NCBI GenBank assembly: GCA_910574865.1
Contig: CAJTDN010000006.1
Coordinates: forward strand, 248,001-312,000
Source: Lachnospiraceae bacterium
GTDB lineage: Bacteria > Bacillota > Clostridia > Lachnospirales > Lachnospiraceae
Length of the DNA: 64,000 bases
Direction of reading: 5' to 3'
In this document: one piece after another, positions 8,823 to 17,043 of the stretch
How the letters are laid out: every line of letters begins with the position of its first letter
How positions within the stretch are numbered: the first letter of the stretch is position 1
Program-made: the position numbers and the translations under genes
The notes under the pieces: model-generated
Database searches by the model: none
What the model was told of the DNA's origin: nothing
The model's input: the letters and a program-made list of their open reading frames with translations, nothing else

Positions 8823-8842
8823 TGAAATGGATTTCCAGAAGG

Positions 8843-8970
8843 CACTAGGCTCGTGGAAGACCTCGCCAAGTGGAGGTAAGGAAGTTGCGCTGTCACTAGG
8901 CTCGTGGGGAACCTCGCCAAGTGTCAGGCAACTACATTCGCACTAGGCTCGTGGAAGACCTCGCCAAGTG
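8843..8970 (+). repeat. Three tandem 30-nt hairpin repeats in the amtB leader
   Basis: Near-identical 30-mers at 8843-8872, 8894-8923 and 8941-8970, each starting CACTAGGCTCGTGG and ending CTCGCCAAGTG. Each folds as CACT/AGTG, GG/CC and CGTGG/CCTCG stems. The loop is AAGA in copies 1 and 3 and GGAA in copy 2. The spacers (21 and 17 nt) are unrelated. The last hairpin ends 13 nt before the Shine-Dalgarno of amtB. Confidence 0.85.
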
Positions 8971-8998
8971 CTCATAGTAAGAAAGGAGAATGGGAAAA

Positions 8999-10747
8999 AT
9001 GACAGAGGAGATTTTGAGCGTTGTAAACGGCCAGGTGTTCGCGGTCTGGTTCTTGATTGGCGCCGCGCTGGTGTTTTGGATGCAGGCGGGGTTTGCCATG
9101 GTGGAGGCGGGATTTACGAGGGCAAAAAATGCCGGGAACATTATCATGAAGAACTTGATGGATTTTTGTATCGGCACGGTGACGTTCATCCTGATAGGAT
9201 TTAGTTTGTTGCTGGGAGAGGACCTGCTGGGATTTATTGGAAAACCGGGTTTTGATATTTTCACGAATTATGCGGATTTTGACTGGTCCAACTTCGTGTT
9301 CAACCTGGTGTTTTGTGCGACGACGGCCACCATCGTTTCCGGGGCAATGGCGGAGCGGACGAAGTTTTTGTCCTACTGCGTGTATTCCGCGGTGATATCG
9401 GCGTTGATTTATCCGGTCGAGGCGCACTGGATTTGGGGCGGCGGCTGGCTGTCGCAGATGGGATTCCATGATTTTGCCGGTTCCTGCGCGATTCACATGG
9501 TGGGCGGCGTTTCCGCGCTGATCGGGGCGAAAATCCTCGGGCCGCGCATCGGGAAGTTCGTCAAGGACAAGAGTGGGAAAGTCACGAAAATCAATGCCTT
9601 TCCGGGACACAACCTCCCAATTGGCGCATTGGGCGTGTTCATCTTGTGGCTGGGCTGGTATGGGTTTAACGGGGCCGCGGCCACGAGCGTGGAGCAGTTG
9701 GGTTCCATTTTCCTGACAACCACCATCGCGCCGGCGATTGCCACGGTCACTTGCATGATTTTCACGTGGGTACGTTATGGGAAGCCGGACGTGTCCATGT
9801 GCCTCAACGCGTCGTTGGCGGGTCTCGTGGCCGTCACCGCGCCTTGCGACGTGGCGGACGCTTTGGGGGCGGCAATCATCGGCCTCGTCTCGGGCGTGCT
9901 GGTGGTGTTCGGGGTCTGGTTCTTGGACAGCGTGCTACATATTGACGATCCGGTCGGGGCGGTCGCGGTACATTGCTTAAACGGTATCTGGGGAACCGTC
10001 GCGGTGGGCTTGTTCGCGACAACCGCCGCGCCGGGAAATGACTCCCTTACGGGTTTGTTCTATGGCGGCGGATTCAAGCTCCTGGGAATCCAACTCCTGG
10101 GAGTGCTTTCCGTTGTTGCCTGGACGGCGGTGACGATCACGGTCACGTTCCTTTTGATTCGGGCGGTTTTCGGCCTGCGCGTGAGCGAGGAGGAGGAAAT
10201 TGTCGGCCTGGACGCGACGGAACACGGCCTCGCGTCCGCTTATACGGGCTTTAGCATCATGGACGTTTCCAACACGATGACGATGGACGTCAATGAAAAC
10301 ACGAACATCGGTACCAGTGATTATGTCGCGGCTTCACAGGTGCAAAGGGACGCGGCGGTGAAAGTCGTAAAGGTGCCGGTCGTGTCCGAAAGCGGTATTT
10401 ACAAGGTGGTCATCATTGCCAAACTGACCCGGTATGAGAAGTTGAAAAAGGCGATGAACGACTTGGGCGTGACCGGCATGACCGTGACGCAGGTGATGGG
10501 CTGCGGCGTGCAAAAAGGAGCGGGGGAGAAGTACCGCGGGGTCGAGATGGACGCGACATTGCTCCCGAAGGTGAAGGTCGAGGTCGTCATTGGCAGCATC
10601 CCGGTTGACGACGTAATCGAGGCCGCGAAAAAGACGCTTTACACGGGCCATATCGGAGACGGGAAGATTTTCGTTTACAATGTCGACCGCGTGGTCAAAA
10701 TCCGCACGGGCGAGGAAGACGTGGCGGCGTTGCAGGACGTGGAGTAA
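8999..10747 (+). CDS. amtB: Ammonium transporter AmtB fused to a PII signalling domain
   Basis: 582-aa fusion. Residues 1-410 are an Amt/MEP/Rh channel (about 11 membrane helices) conducting ammonium, with the pore twin-histidine pair recognisable in CAIHMVGG and VAVHCLNG. Residues ~470-575 are a complete GlnK/PII domain: start YKVVIIAKL, T-loop GCGVQKGAGEKYRGVEM, B-loop TGHIGDGKIFV. The Tyr that is uridylylated in E. coli (RGAEY) is Met here, so control must be by ATP/ADP/2-oxoglutarate binding. ATG 8999 is preferred over ATG 8990 because AGGAG (8984-8988) is 10 nt from the former and overlaps the latter. A long structured leader suggests post-transcriptional nitrogen control. Confidence 0.93.
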   Translation: MTEEILSVVNGQVFAVWFLIGAALVFWMQAGFAMVEAGFTRAKNAGNIIMKNLMDFCIGTVTFILIGFSLLLGEDLLGFIGKPGFDIFTNYADFDWSNFVFNLVFCATTATIVSGAMAERTKFLSYCVYSAVISALIYPVEAHWIWGGGWLSQMGFHDFAGSCAIHMVGGVSALIGAKILGPRIGKFVKDKSGKVTKINAFPGHNLPIGALGVFILWLGWYGFNGAAATSVEQLGSIFLTTTIAPAIATVTCMIFTWVRYGKPDVSMCLNASLAGLVAVTAPCDVADALGAAIIGLVSGVLVVFGVWFLDSVLHIDDPVGAVAVHCLNGIWGTVAVGLFATTAAPGNDSLTGLFYGGGFKLLGIQLLGVLSVVAWTAVTITVTFLLIRAVFGLRVSEEEEIVGLDATEHGLASAYTGFSIMDVSNTMTMDVNENTNIGTSDYVAASQVQRDAAVKVVKVPVVSESGIYKVVIIAKLTRYEKLKKAMNDLGVTGMTVTQVMGCGVQKGAGEKYRGVEMDATLLPKVKVEVVIGSIPVDDVIEAAKKTLYTGHIGDGKIFVYNVDRVVKIRTGEEDVAALQDVE

Positions 10748-10969
10748 GGCATGACATGGCTGGAAACCATTATGACTTATGGCGGCTAAGCCGTAAATTG
10801 TAACAATTTTAAGGTTTCTTCAGAAAGTTTTAGGAATCTTGCCGCTTGTTTCTTCTGTTTTGTCTGGTAGATTAATGGCATGGGCAATGGATGGCGTGCC
10901 GACATTTGCGTATCAGCGTTGCAAAATCGGACGAAAACGATGAAAAGACAAGTAAGCGGGGTGCAAGTG

Positions 10970-11479
10970 ATGAATTTTGAAATGTTGACGGATTATTTTC
11001 TGGAGTATGGAGCGGTTTTTATTTTCTTGATTGTGTTTTTGGAATACCTGAACCTTCCCGGGTTTCCGGCGGGGGTCATCATGCCGACGGCGGGGATATG
11101 GGCGGCGAAGGGGGAAATCAGTTTTCCGCTGGTGATGCTTTTGACCGTGGCGGCCGGGCTTCTGGGGAGCTGGATGCTGTATTTCCTCGGGAGGTGGGGC
11201 GGCGCGAAGGTGTTTGGCTGGTATTTTAAAAAATTTCCCAAGCAGAAGCCGGTCATCGAGGAGAAAATGCAAATGTTGCGGGAGAAAGGCGGCATCGGCG
11301 TTTTCGTGAGCAAGCTGCTGCCGATGGTGCGCACCATCATTTCCATTCCCGCGGGCATGGTCAAGATGAACTTCGTGAAGTATACCGTGAGCTCCATGCT
11401 GGGCGTGTTTTTATGGAACCTGGTGTTTATCGGGGCGGGATATTTCTTGGGGGAATCCGTGATAGGAATGTTGGGATGA
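10970..11479 (+). CDS. DedA family membrane protein
   Basis: DedA/SNARE-associated membrane protein of 169 aa, related to proteins implicated in lipid flipping and membrane homeostasis. The start MNFEMLTDYFLEYGAVFIFL is the normal family opening, followed by LEYLNLPGFPAG and the conserved F/GR loop FLGRWGG plus a late FVSKLLPMVRTIISIPAG. Four to five hydrophobic segments are visible. An in-frame extension to 10880 would add a non-hydrophobic tail and is not used; GGGGTG precedes ATG 10970. A bidirectional terminator follows. Function in this organism is inferred from family only. Confidence 0.82.
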   Translation: MNFEMLTDYFLEYGAVFIFLIVFLEYLNLPGFPAGVIMPTAGIWAAKGEISFPLVMLLTVAAGLLGSWMLYFLGRWGGAKVFGWYFKKFPKQKPVIEEKMQMLREKGGIGVFVSKLLPMVRTIISIPAGMVKMNFVKYTVSSMLGVFLWNLVFIGAGYFLGESVIGMLG

Positions 11480-11530
11480 GAAGGAATGCCATAACGTAAT
11501 GTCAAGACGTAATGCTGGTCATGGAAGAAA

Positions 11531-11562
11531 AGGGAGCCGTTTTCGTGGGCTCCCTCTTTCTG
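11531..11562 (+). terminator. Bidirectional terminator between dedA and deoC
   Basis: AGGGAGCC (11531) and GGCTCCCT (to 11555) form a perfect 8-bp stem with a 9-nt loop. CTTTCTGCGTTTT follows on the plus side, and on the minus side TTTTCTTCC follows. It serves two convergent genes. Confidence 0.85.
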
Positions 11563-11608
11563 CGTTTTGATTCGTTATGCCATGGTTCGCACATTTTATA
11601 CGGTTTAA

Positions 11609-12274
11609 TCACGTCGCGTCGGTTTCCGCGGCTTTTACGAGCTTGACCAGCTTGCTCGTGCCCAGCCGGTCCGCGCCGAGGCGAATCAGTTCTTCCGCGT
11701 CCTCGAAGCAAGAAATGCCTCCTGCCGCCTTGACTTTCACGTTTTTTCCGACATGGGACTTCATCAGCGCGACATCGTCGGGCGTGGCCCCGGCGTTCGA
11801 GAAGCCGGTGGAGGTCTTGACATATTCGGCCCCGGCGTTCGTGACGATTTCGCACGCCTTGATTTTTTCCTCATCCGTCAAAAGACACGTCTCGATGATG
11901 ACTTTGAGGATTTTCCCGCCGCATGCCCCGTGTACTTGGCGGATTTCGTCTTCTACCTCCCGATATCGTCTGTCCTTCAAGAAACCGATGTTGATTACCA
12001 TGTCGATTTCGTCCGCCCCGTCCATAACCGCGTTTTTCGCCTCGTAAACCTTGACCGTCGCCGCGTGGTAGCCGTTTGGAAAGCCGATGACCGTGCAAAT
12101 GGGCACCCGCCCGTCCACGTACTCGGCCGCTTGCTTCACGTATGCGGGCGGGACGCAGGCGGAGGCCGTCTTGTACGTCATCGCGTCGTCGAGAACCTGG
12201 CGGATTTCCTCCCAAGTGGCCGTCTGGGTAAGCAAGGTATGATCTACGGCTTTTAATATTTCTTTTCTTGTCAT
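11609..12274 (-). CDS. deoC: Deoxyribose-phosphate aldolase
   Basis: Class I aldolase (221 aa) cleaving 2-deoxyribose 5-phosphate to acetaldehyde and glyceraldehyde 3-phosphate in deoxynucleoside catabolism. Key sites: DHTLL at the N-terminus, GFPNGYH, the Asp of [10 protein letters not shown], the Schiff-base Lys of YVKTSTGF, and the second Lys of [11 protein letters not shown] 12274 is chosen because AAGGGG lies 9 nt upstream; a TTG three codons earlier would overlap the preceding gene. It starts 5 nt after the stop of the AIM24 gene, so the two are an operon. No nucleoside phosphorylase is adjacent. Confidence 0.95.
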   Translation of the reverse strand: MTRKEILKAVDHTLLTQTATWEEIRQVLDDAMTYKTASACVPPAYVKQAAEYVDGRVPICTVIGFPNGYHAATVKVYEAKNAVMDGADEIDMVINIGFLKDRRYREVEDEIRQVHGACGGKILKVIIETCLLTDEEKIKACEIVTNAGAEYVKTSTGFSNAGATPDDVALMKSHVGKNVKVKAAGGISCFEDAEELIRLGADRLGTSKLVKLVKAAETDAT

Positions 12275-12279
12275 GTCAA

Positions 12280-12960
12280 TCAACCCCTTGCCGGCATGAA
12301 TTTGAGGATTTCGTTTGCCACGGCGTTAATAGGCATCGTCTGTAGCCAGATGTGTCCCGGGCCGGTGATGACGGTGTTGAAAAGTCCCTCGCCGCCAAAG
12401 ACCATGTTTTTCAGGCCGGGTACGGACTGGATGTCCATGCTGCAAGTCGATTCGAGCGCGGCCAAATATCCGGTGTCCACGATAATCTGCTGCCCCGGTG
12501 CCAGGTCATATTCCACGATGTGCCCGTCAAACTCGACGAACGCGGTTCCCTGGCCGGACAGGCGCTGCATGATGAAGCCCTCGCCGCCAAAGAGGCCGGC
12601 TCCGATTTTTTTCTGGAAAAACACGGAGAGGTTCACGCCGATTTCGGACGCGAGAAAACCGGCCTTTTGCACGATCATGTCACGTCCCGGCTCGATGTCG
12701 AATGCCAGGATTTTTCCCGGGAAGCTGGACGCGAAAGCAATCATGCCCGCCCCGCCCATGGCGGTATATGTATTCTGGAACATGGCCTCGCCGGAAAACA
12801 TCCGCCCGAAAGCTTTTCCCAGGCCGCCGTTCGTGCCGGTCTCCATCTTCATGTTGGGGGACATCCAACTCATGGAACCCCTCTCCGTAATCATCTTTTC
12901 TCCGTTTTCCAGTTCGCAAACGACGACCGGAAGCGTCTCGCCTTTGATTTCGTATCTCAT
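12280..12960 (-). CDS. AIM24 family (TIGR00266) protein
   Basis: 226-aa protein of the AIM24/DUF124 family, a beta-rich fold of unknown biochemical role found widely in bacteria. Family features seen: [13 protein letters not shown] start, a glycine-rich middle ([14 protein letters not shown]), repeated beta-strand blocks with FGGEGF and VFGGEGLF, and the C-terminal [12 protein letters not shown]. Start chosen at 12960 because GGAAGGGAG is 7-8 nt upstream; the frame is open further upstream without sense. It sits directly before deoC in one transcription unit. The function is unknown. Confidence 0.88.
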   Translation of the reverse strand: MRYEIKGETLPVVVCELENGEKMITERGSMSWMSPNMKMETGTNGGLGKAFGRMFSGEAMFQNTYTAMGGAGMIAFASSFPGKILAFDIEPGRDMIVQKAGFLASEIGVNLSVFFQKKIGAGLFGGEGFIMQRLSGQGTAFVEFDGHIVEYDLAPGQQIIVDTGYLAALESTCSMDIQSVPGLKNMVFGGEGLFNTVITGPGHIWLQTMPINAVANEILKFMPARG

Positions 12961-13090
12961 AAGTAACTCCCTTCCTTTTTCATTTTTCCGGGGACAAAAT
13001 TCTGTTCGCCCGGGCATCATAATTATGGAAAAACCAGTCTTATTATAACGCGGGAAGGGAAGGCGTGCAAGTAAAATGCACATGAATTTA

Positions 13091-13119
13091 TTGACTGTCA
13101 GGAATGAAATGCGTATAAT
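13091..13119 (+). promoter_or_regulatory. Sigma-A promoter, copy A of a duplicated promoter block
   Basis: TTGACT at 13091, 17-nt spacer, TATAAT at 13114. A block of ~46 bp around it is identical except one base to 17301-17346. It reads toward the CPBP relic and tadA. Confidence 0.8.
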
Positions 13120-13121
13120 GG

Positions 13122-13409
13122 GTGGGGACGGATTATTATGTGCTCATGTTTTTGCAGGAGGCGGGGGCGGTCATCATGTTCGCACTCATGCGGCTGAGCG
13201 GCCTGGAGGGGGTGTGGCACCGCCGGGAAATCGGTTTTGGGCGGGGACTTTTGGTGGGCATGGTGCTTGCCGCCATCTATTTCCGCTGTGGTTGTATCTG
13301 GGTCACGGTGTTCCTGCACGGGGGCATAGATATCGCGGGCACGATTGTCACGGGCATCTATGTTGGTGATGCCGTTACAGTCCGCGGCCGGTTAGGCCGT
13401 GAACTGTAA
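13122..13409 (+). pseudogene. CPBP (Abi) family intramembrane protease relic
   Basis: A 95-codon frame with pieces of a CPBP membrane protease: a hydrophobic segment LQEAGAVIMFALM, a FGRGLLVGMVLAAIYF stretch, and the terminal motif GCIWVTVFLHGGIDIAG, where the conserved His of motif 3 is visible. The catalytic EExxxR motif 1 and most helices are missing; family members are normally 200-300 aa. It therefore looks like the product of an internal deletion. It lies just after a good promoter and ends in a GTTAC palindrome. Confidence 0.6.
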
Positions 13410-13410
13410 C
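13374..13410. repeat. GTTAC-ended palindrome
   Basis: GTTACAGT...ACTGTAAC inverted repeat with an inner GGCC/GGCC pair, 37 bp. Member of the GTTAC palindrome family described in the findings. Confidence 0.75.
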
Positions 13411-13479
13411 CGGGGAAATGCCGCGACATGGGGAATGCCGCGGGTGACAGGTGGAAAATGGATGGGGAGTTGTCGGACG

Positions 13480-13977
13480 ATGGAGAATGATGAAAAGTAC
13501 ATGCGGGAGGCCATCAGGCAGGCGAAAAAGGCGTACGCCCTGGACGAGGTTCCCATCGGGTGCGTGATTGTTTATGAGGGGAAGATTATCGGGCGCGGGT
13601 ACAACCGGCGCACGGTGGACAAAAGCACGCTGGCGCACGCGGAACTTCTAGCCATCCGTAAGGCGGGGAAAAAATTGGATGACTGGCGGCTCGACGGCTG
13701 CACGATGTACGTGACGCTTGAGCCTTGCCAGATGTGCGCGGGGGCCATTATCCAGGCGAGGATTAAGCGGGTAGTGGTGGGCTGCATGAACCCGAAGGCG
13801 GGGTGCGCGGGATCCATTCTGAATCTGCTCGACGTGGAACGGTTTAACCATCAGGCGGAGCTGACGACGGGGGTCTTGGAGGAAGAGTGCAGTGAGATGA
13901 TGAAACGCTTTTTCCGTGAATTGAGGGAAAGGCAGAAGAAGATGAAGGCCGCGGGGAACGCGGATTATGGAAAATAA
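13480..13977 (+). CDS. tadA: tRNA-specific adenosine deaminase
   Basis: 165-aa zinc enzyme converting the wobble adenosine-34 of tRNA-Arg(ACG) to inosine. Cytidine-deaminase fold motifs are complete: LAHAELLAI (HAE, zinc His and proton-shuttle Glu) and LEPCQMCAGA (PCxxC). The start MENDEKYMREAIRQAKKA fits the family, with GGGGAG 10 nt upstream; a longer frame to 13399 runs through the repeat and is ignored. One nucleotide after the stop codon begins a remnant of another gene (EAL tail). Confidence 0.95.
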   Translation: MENDEKYMREAIRQAKKAYALDEVPIGCVIVYEGKIIGRGYNRRTVDKSTLAHAELLAIRKAGKKLDDWRLDGCTMYVTLEPCQMCAGAIIQARIKRVVVGCMNPKAGCAGSILNLLDVERFNHQAELTTGVLEEECSEMMKRFFRELRERQKKMKAAGNADYGK

Positions 13978-13978
13978 T

Positions 13979-14041
13979 GAGGGAACGCTTTTCAACAAGC
14001 CGGTTACGATAGAGACGTTCGGAGCACGTTACATGCAGTGA
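13979..14041 (+). pseudogene. 3-prime tail of a GGDEF-EAL gene
   Basis: The last 20 codons plus stop read EGTLFNKPVTIETF and on to YMQ, matching the end of the GGDEF-EAL protein at 7521-7581 in 17 of 20 residues, with third-base differences at the DNA level. No upstream part survives. It begins one base after the tadA stop, so the remainder of a paralogous gene was deleted or replaced by the tadA block. Confidence 0.85.
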
Positions 14042-14078
14042 CGATGGAATTGCGGGCGCTGAACCGTAACGTACATTC

Positions 14079-14114
14079 GTTACAAATCACGGCCTAACCG
14101 GCCGTGATTGTAAC
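14079..14114. repeat. GTTAC-ended palindrome
   Basis: GTTACAAATCACGGCC pairs with GGCCGTGATTGTAAC (one unpaired base), 36 bp. Same family as 13374, 37478 and 59359. Confidence 0.75.
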
Positions 14115-14164
14115 GGCATCCAGCCATTTAAAATTGCCTGCGGCAATGGGCTGGATACCCTATC

Positions 14165-14225
14165 GACACCATTACTTTATCGGACGGTGGCCGTGCGGCA
14201 AGGCGCACAGCCCCGTGAACAGTAA
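14165..14225. repeat. 61-bp dispersed repeat ending in GTAAC
   Basis: ACTTTATCGGACGG followed by GGCCGTGCGGCA and CCCGTGAACAGTAAC. A close copy lies at 20865-20924 after the DUF2974 gene and a shorter one at 47803-47834. Confidence 0.7.
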
Positions 14226-14264
14226 CGCACATTCTCCTAGATTGTGTTTTCTGCAAAAAACCGC

Positions 14265-14292
14265 TTGATTTTTTTCAGTAATCCCATACAAT
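14265..14292 (+). promoter_or_regulatory. Promoter of the AAA/PD-(D/E)XK gene
   Basis: TTGATT at 14265-14270, 16-nt spacer, TACAAT at 14287-14292, followed by AAAGGAGAGGAG as ribosome binding site. Confidence 0.6.
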
Positions 14293-14313
14293 GAAAGGAG
14301 AGGAGAATCATGT

Positions 14314-16029
14314 ATGGAGGAGGTGCATGGGATGGATAATATGGCAATGAAGAAGAAACTCCCGGTGGGAATCGAAAGTTTTGAAGAAATTCGGACGGAG
14401 GGTTTTTATTATGTGGATAAGACCGCGATGATTCGGGATTTGCTTTATAATTGGGGGAAGGTGAATTTGTTTACGAGGCCGCGACGTTTTGGCAAGTCGT
14501 TGAACATGAGCATGCTTCGCGCGTTTTTTGAGATTGGTTGTGACAAGGCGTTGTTGTTCGATGGGCTGGCCATCTCAAAGGAGAAGGAATTGTGCGACAC
14601 GTATATGGGGAAATTCCCGGTCGTATCCGTCAGTTTGAAAGGCATAGACGCTGAAAATTACGAAACGGCGCGCGGCATGGCGGTAAGAGTGGTGAATGAG
14701 GAGGCAAGGAGGCATAAGTATCTTCTTGATAGTGCCCGGCTTTCCGTAGAAGAAAAGGAAATGTTTTCCCGGCTGATGAATCCGGAAATGAATGACGAGG
14801 TGCTAAGATATAGTTTGCGGGAGTTGTCGGAGGTGCTCTGGAAGCATTATGGGAAAAAGGTGATTATGCTGATTGATGAATATGACGTACCTCTGGCAAA
14901 GGCGAATGAGAATGGATATTATAAACAAATGATTTCGTTTATCCGCAGTTTGTTCGCGCAAGCACTAAAAACGAACGAGTATCTTCATTTCGCGGTATTG
15001 ACAGGTTGTTTGCGTGTGGCGAAGGAGAGCATTTTTACCGGCCTCAACAATCCGAAAATCCTTTCTATCACGACGGTTCGTTTTGATGAATATTTTGGCT
15101 TTACGGATGGCGAGGTTCGGGAATTGCTTGAGGATTATGGCTTTACGGACGCGTATGATTCGATAAAGTCCTGGTACGACGGGTATCAGTTTGGTAACGT
15201 GGAGGTTTACTGTCCTTGGGATGTCATTAATTATTGTGACGAATTGCAGGATGATGCGTCCATGGCACCGAAGGACTACTGGTCGAACACCAGTGGCAAC
15301 GACATCGTGAGGCGATTCCTTGCCAAGGCGGGTGCCGGGGTGGCGAAACGGGAAATAGAGGCTTTGGTTGAGGGAGAGACGGTGACGAAGGAGATACGCG
15401 AGGAACTGACATATAATAATCTGTATGATTCCATCGATAACATATGGAGCGTATTGTTTACCACGGGGTATTTGACGCGACGTGGCAGGCCGGATGGAAA
15501 GCGGTTTCAATTGGCCATCCCTAACATGGAAATTCGGAACATTTTCACGGAACAGATTATGGAAATGTTTAAGGCGGATACCCAAAAGGACGGGGAGACG
15601 TTGCAGGCGTTTTGCGAGGCACTGAAAACGGGGAACGCGGGCGAGGTGGAACGGTTGTTTAACGGATATTTGGAGAAAACTATCAGCATCCGTGATACGT
15701 TTGTCCGGAAACCTACGAAAGAAAACTATTATCATGGGATTTTGATTGGAATCCTTGGTTTCAAGGGCGACTGGTACGTCAAGTCCAACAAGGAGTGCGG
15801 GGATGGGTACAGTGACATCCTGGTTGAGGTTGAGAGGGAACGGATTGGCATTGTCATCGAGGTGAAATACGCCGAAGGCGAAAAATATGGCGATACATGC
15901 CGGGCGGCTTTGGAACAGATTGAGAGAGGGAAATATGCCGACGCGTTAAAGGAACATGACATGGAGACGGTTCTGAAATACGGCATCGCCTGCCATAAGA
16001 GAACATGTAAAGTGCTGCTTTCGTTATAG
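14314..16029 (+). CDS. AAA-ATPase-like/PD-(D/E)XK nuclease protein (DUF1703 group)
   Basis: 571-aa member of the large AAA-ATPase_like plus PDDEXK_9 family, common in Clostridia and Bacteroidetes. The N-terminus LPVGIESFEEI, then YYVDKT, precedes a Walker A-like RPRRFGKSLNMSML near residue 57. A Walker B-like LIDEYDVPL lies near 190. The C-terminal nuclease-like core has DILVEVERERIGIVIEVKYAEG (D...ExK) near 510. These proteins occur in many copies per genome and are suspected of roles in selfish-element or phage conflict, but activity is not established. ATG 14314 has GGAGAGGAG 9 nt upstream; ATG 14332 is also possible. It is more AT-rich than tadA before it. Confidence 0.85.
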   Translation: MEEVHGMDNMAMKKKLPVGIESFEEIRTEGFYYVDKTAMIRDLLYNWGKVNLFTRPRRFGKSLNMSMLRAFFEIGCDKALLFDGLAISKEKELCDTYMGKFPVVSVSLKGIDAENYETARGMAVRVVNEEARRHKYLLDSARLSVEEKEMFSRLMNPEMNDEVLRYSLRELSEVLWKHYGKKVIMLIDEYDVPLAKANENGYYKQMISFIRSLFAQALKTNEYLHFAVLTGCLRVAKESIFTGLNNPKILSITTVRFDEYFGFTDGEVRELLEDYGFTDAYDSIKSWYDGYQFGNVEVYCPWDVINYCDELQDDASMAPKDYWSNTSGNDIVRRFLAKAGAGVAKREIEALVEGETVTKEIREELTYNNLYDSIDNIWSVLFTTGYLTRRGRPDGKRFQLAIPNMEIRNIFTEQIMEMFKADTQKDGETLQAFCEALKTGNAGEVERLFNGYLEKTISIRDTFVRKPTKENYYHGILIGILGFKGDWYVKSNKECGDGYSDILVEVERERIGIVIEVKYAEGEKYGDTCRAALEQIERGKYADALKEHDMETVLKYGIACHKRTCKVLLSL

Positions 16030-16102
16030 CAAAATAAATTATTACAATTCGTCCTCATGCCCGGCGCGGTGATTGGGAGAGGGTGAAAACATGAAATTCG
16101 GT

Positions 16103-16844
16103 CTAAGTTGGTTGCGTGCCGAGGCCGCGCCAGGTTTTTCTGTACTGGGTGGGCGAGGTTTCCATATACTGCCGGAAAGTACGGCAAAATGCATTATGAT
16201 TTTCATAACCTGACAATCTGGAAATCTCGCCGACCGAAAAATCCGTGTAACGTAATAGTTGAAGTGCGACATTAATCCGGGACTTTATGATGTATTCCCA
16301 AATGGTATTTCTGTTATCATATCCGTGAGAATACGGTTTACGATAATTTCAGTAGTCGGACCTTTCACGATGAGTTCTTTAAAAAGTTCCTGAAACAATG
16401 CTTGAAATTTTGAATCTTCATCGAAATGAAATTTTACGTTATAGTGGGAAAGAATCTGCATGTAATAGTCCTGCATGATATTACCGTCAAAATGTGCCAA
16501 CCGGTATCCCCACCCATGTTCGTCGGATGAAAAATATTCATGTTCTTTTCGGCAGTCAATCAAACAAACGTCATCTTTTTCCAGCATGTACTCGTTCCCC
16601 TCATATCGAACCCCCCTTTTCCCGTAAAGGTTTGCAAAAGAAGATAGGAGAGATTCTTGCGCTGTGTAAAATGGTGCTTGTCAAAAGTGGCGGAGCTTAA
16701 AAGCTGGACGTACAGAAGCGACTTGCGGGCATAGATGGACGGAAATAAATATTGATTATAGTGCAAGATTACGTTTGATGCTTCGTTTTTACCGGACATA
16801 CAGCTTGCGGCAAACGGTTGGTCGTGAAAAGTTTCCATGATCAT
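16103..16844 (-). pseudogene. AraC-family regulator pseudogene
   Basis: Pieces of one AraC protein in three frames. The N-terminal frame ends SYLLLQTFTGKGGF at a run of six G, after which the +1 frame continues RYEGNEYMLEKDDVCLIDCRKEHEY (cupin-like sensor, similar to the intact AraC at 29843). That frame stops near 16285. A third frame then encodes only the second helix-turn-helix, VGEISRLSGYENHNAFCRTF, and a normal end. The first helix-turn-helix is deleted. It faces a broken symporter gene, repeating the layout of the functional AraC-symporter pair at 29.8-32.4 kb. Confidence 0.85.
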
Positions 16845-17043
16845 GTTGTCCAGCGTTTATGCATAAAACTATACAAAAATGAAAGGAGAAAATCTGAAAT
16901 ATAATGTGGGGGTATCCCGGATGAAAATATCAATATTTGCAAAATGTGTTCGATGTACAAGATTTGACATCGTAGATGGCGATGGCTCGTTTAGGGAGAA
17001 AAGTTTGTTTTTCATGTAAAATACAAAACGGAGGTCAAAGAAA

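Noticed and set aside
8843-8970. CRISPR-like array (30-nt repeats with 17-21-nt spacers)
   Set aside because: Spacers are too short, only three repeats exist, and the repeats are hairpins in an mRNA leader directly before amtB. No cas gene is in the window.
8632-8998. glnA-type glutamine riboswitch in the amtB leader
   Set aside because: The conserved sequence blocks of the glutamine riboswitch were not found, and the architecture (three equal hairpins) does not fit it.
14310-14339. Short frame MYGGGAWDG as a leader peptide before the AAA/PD-(D/E)XK gene
   Set aside because: It has a ribosome binding site but only nine codons, overlaps the next start in another frame, and shows no attenuator context.
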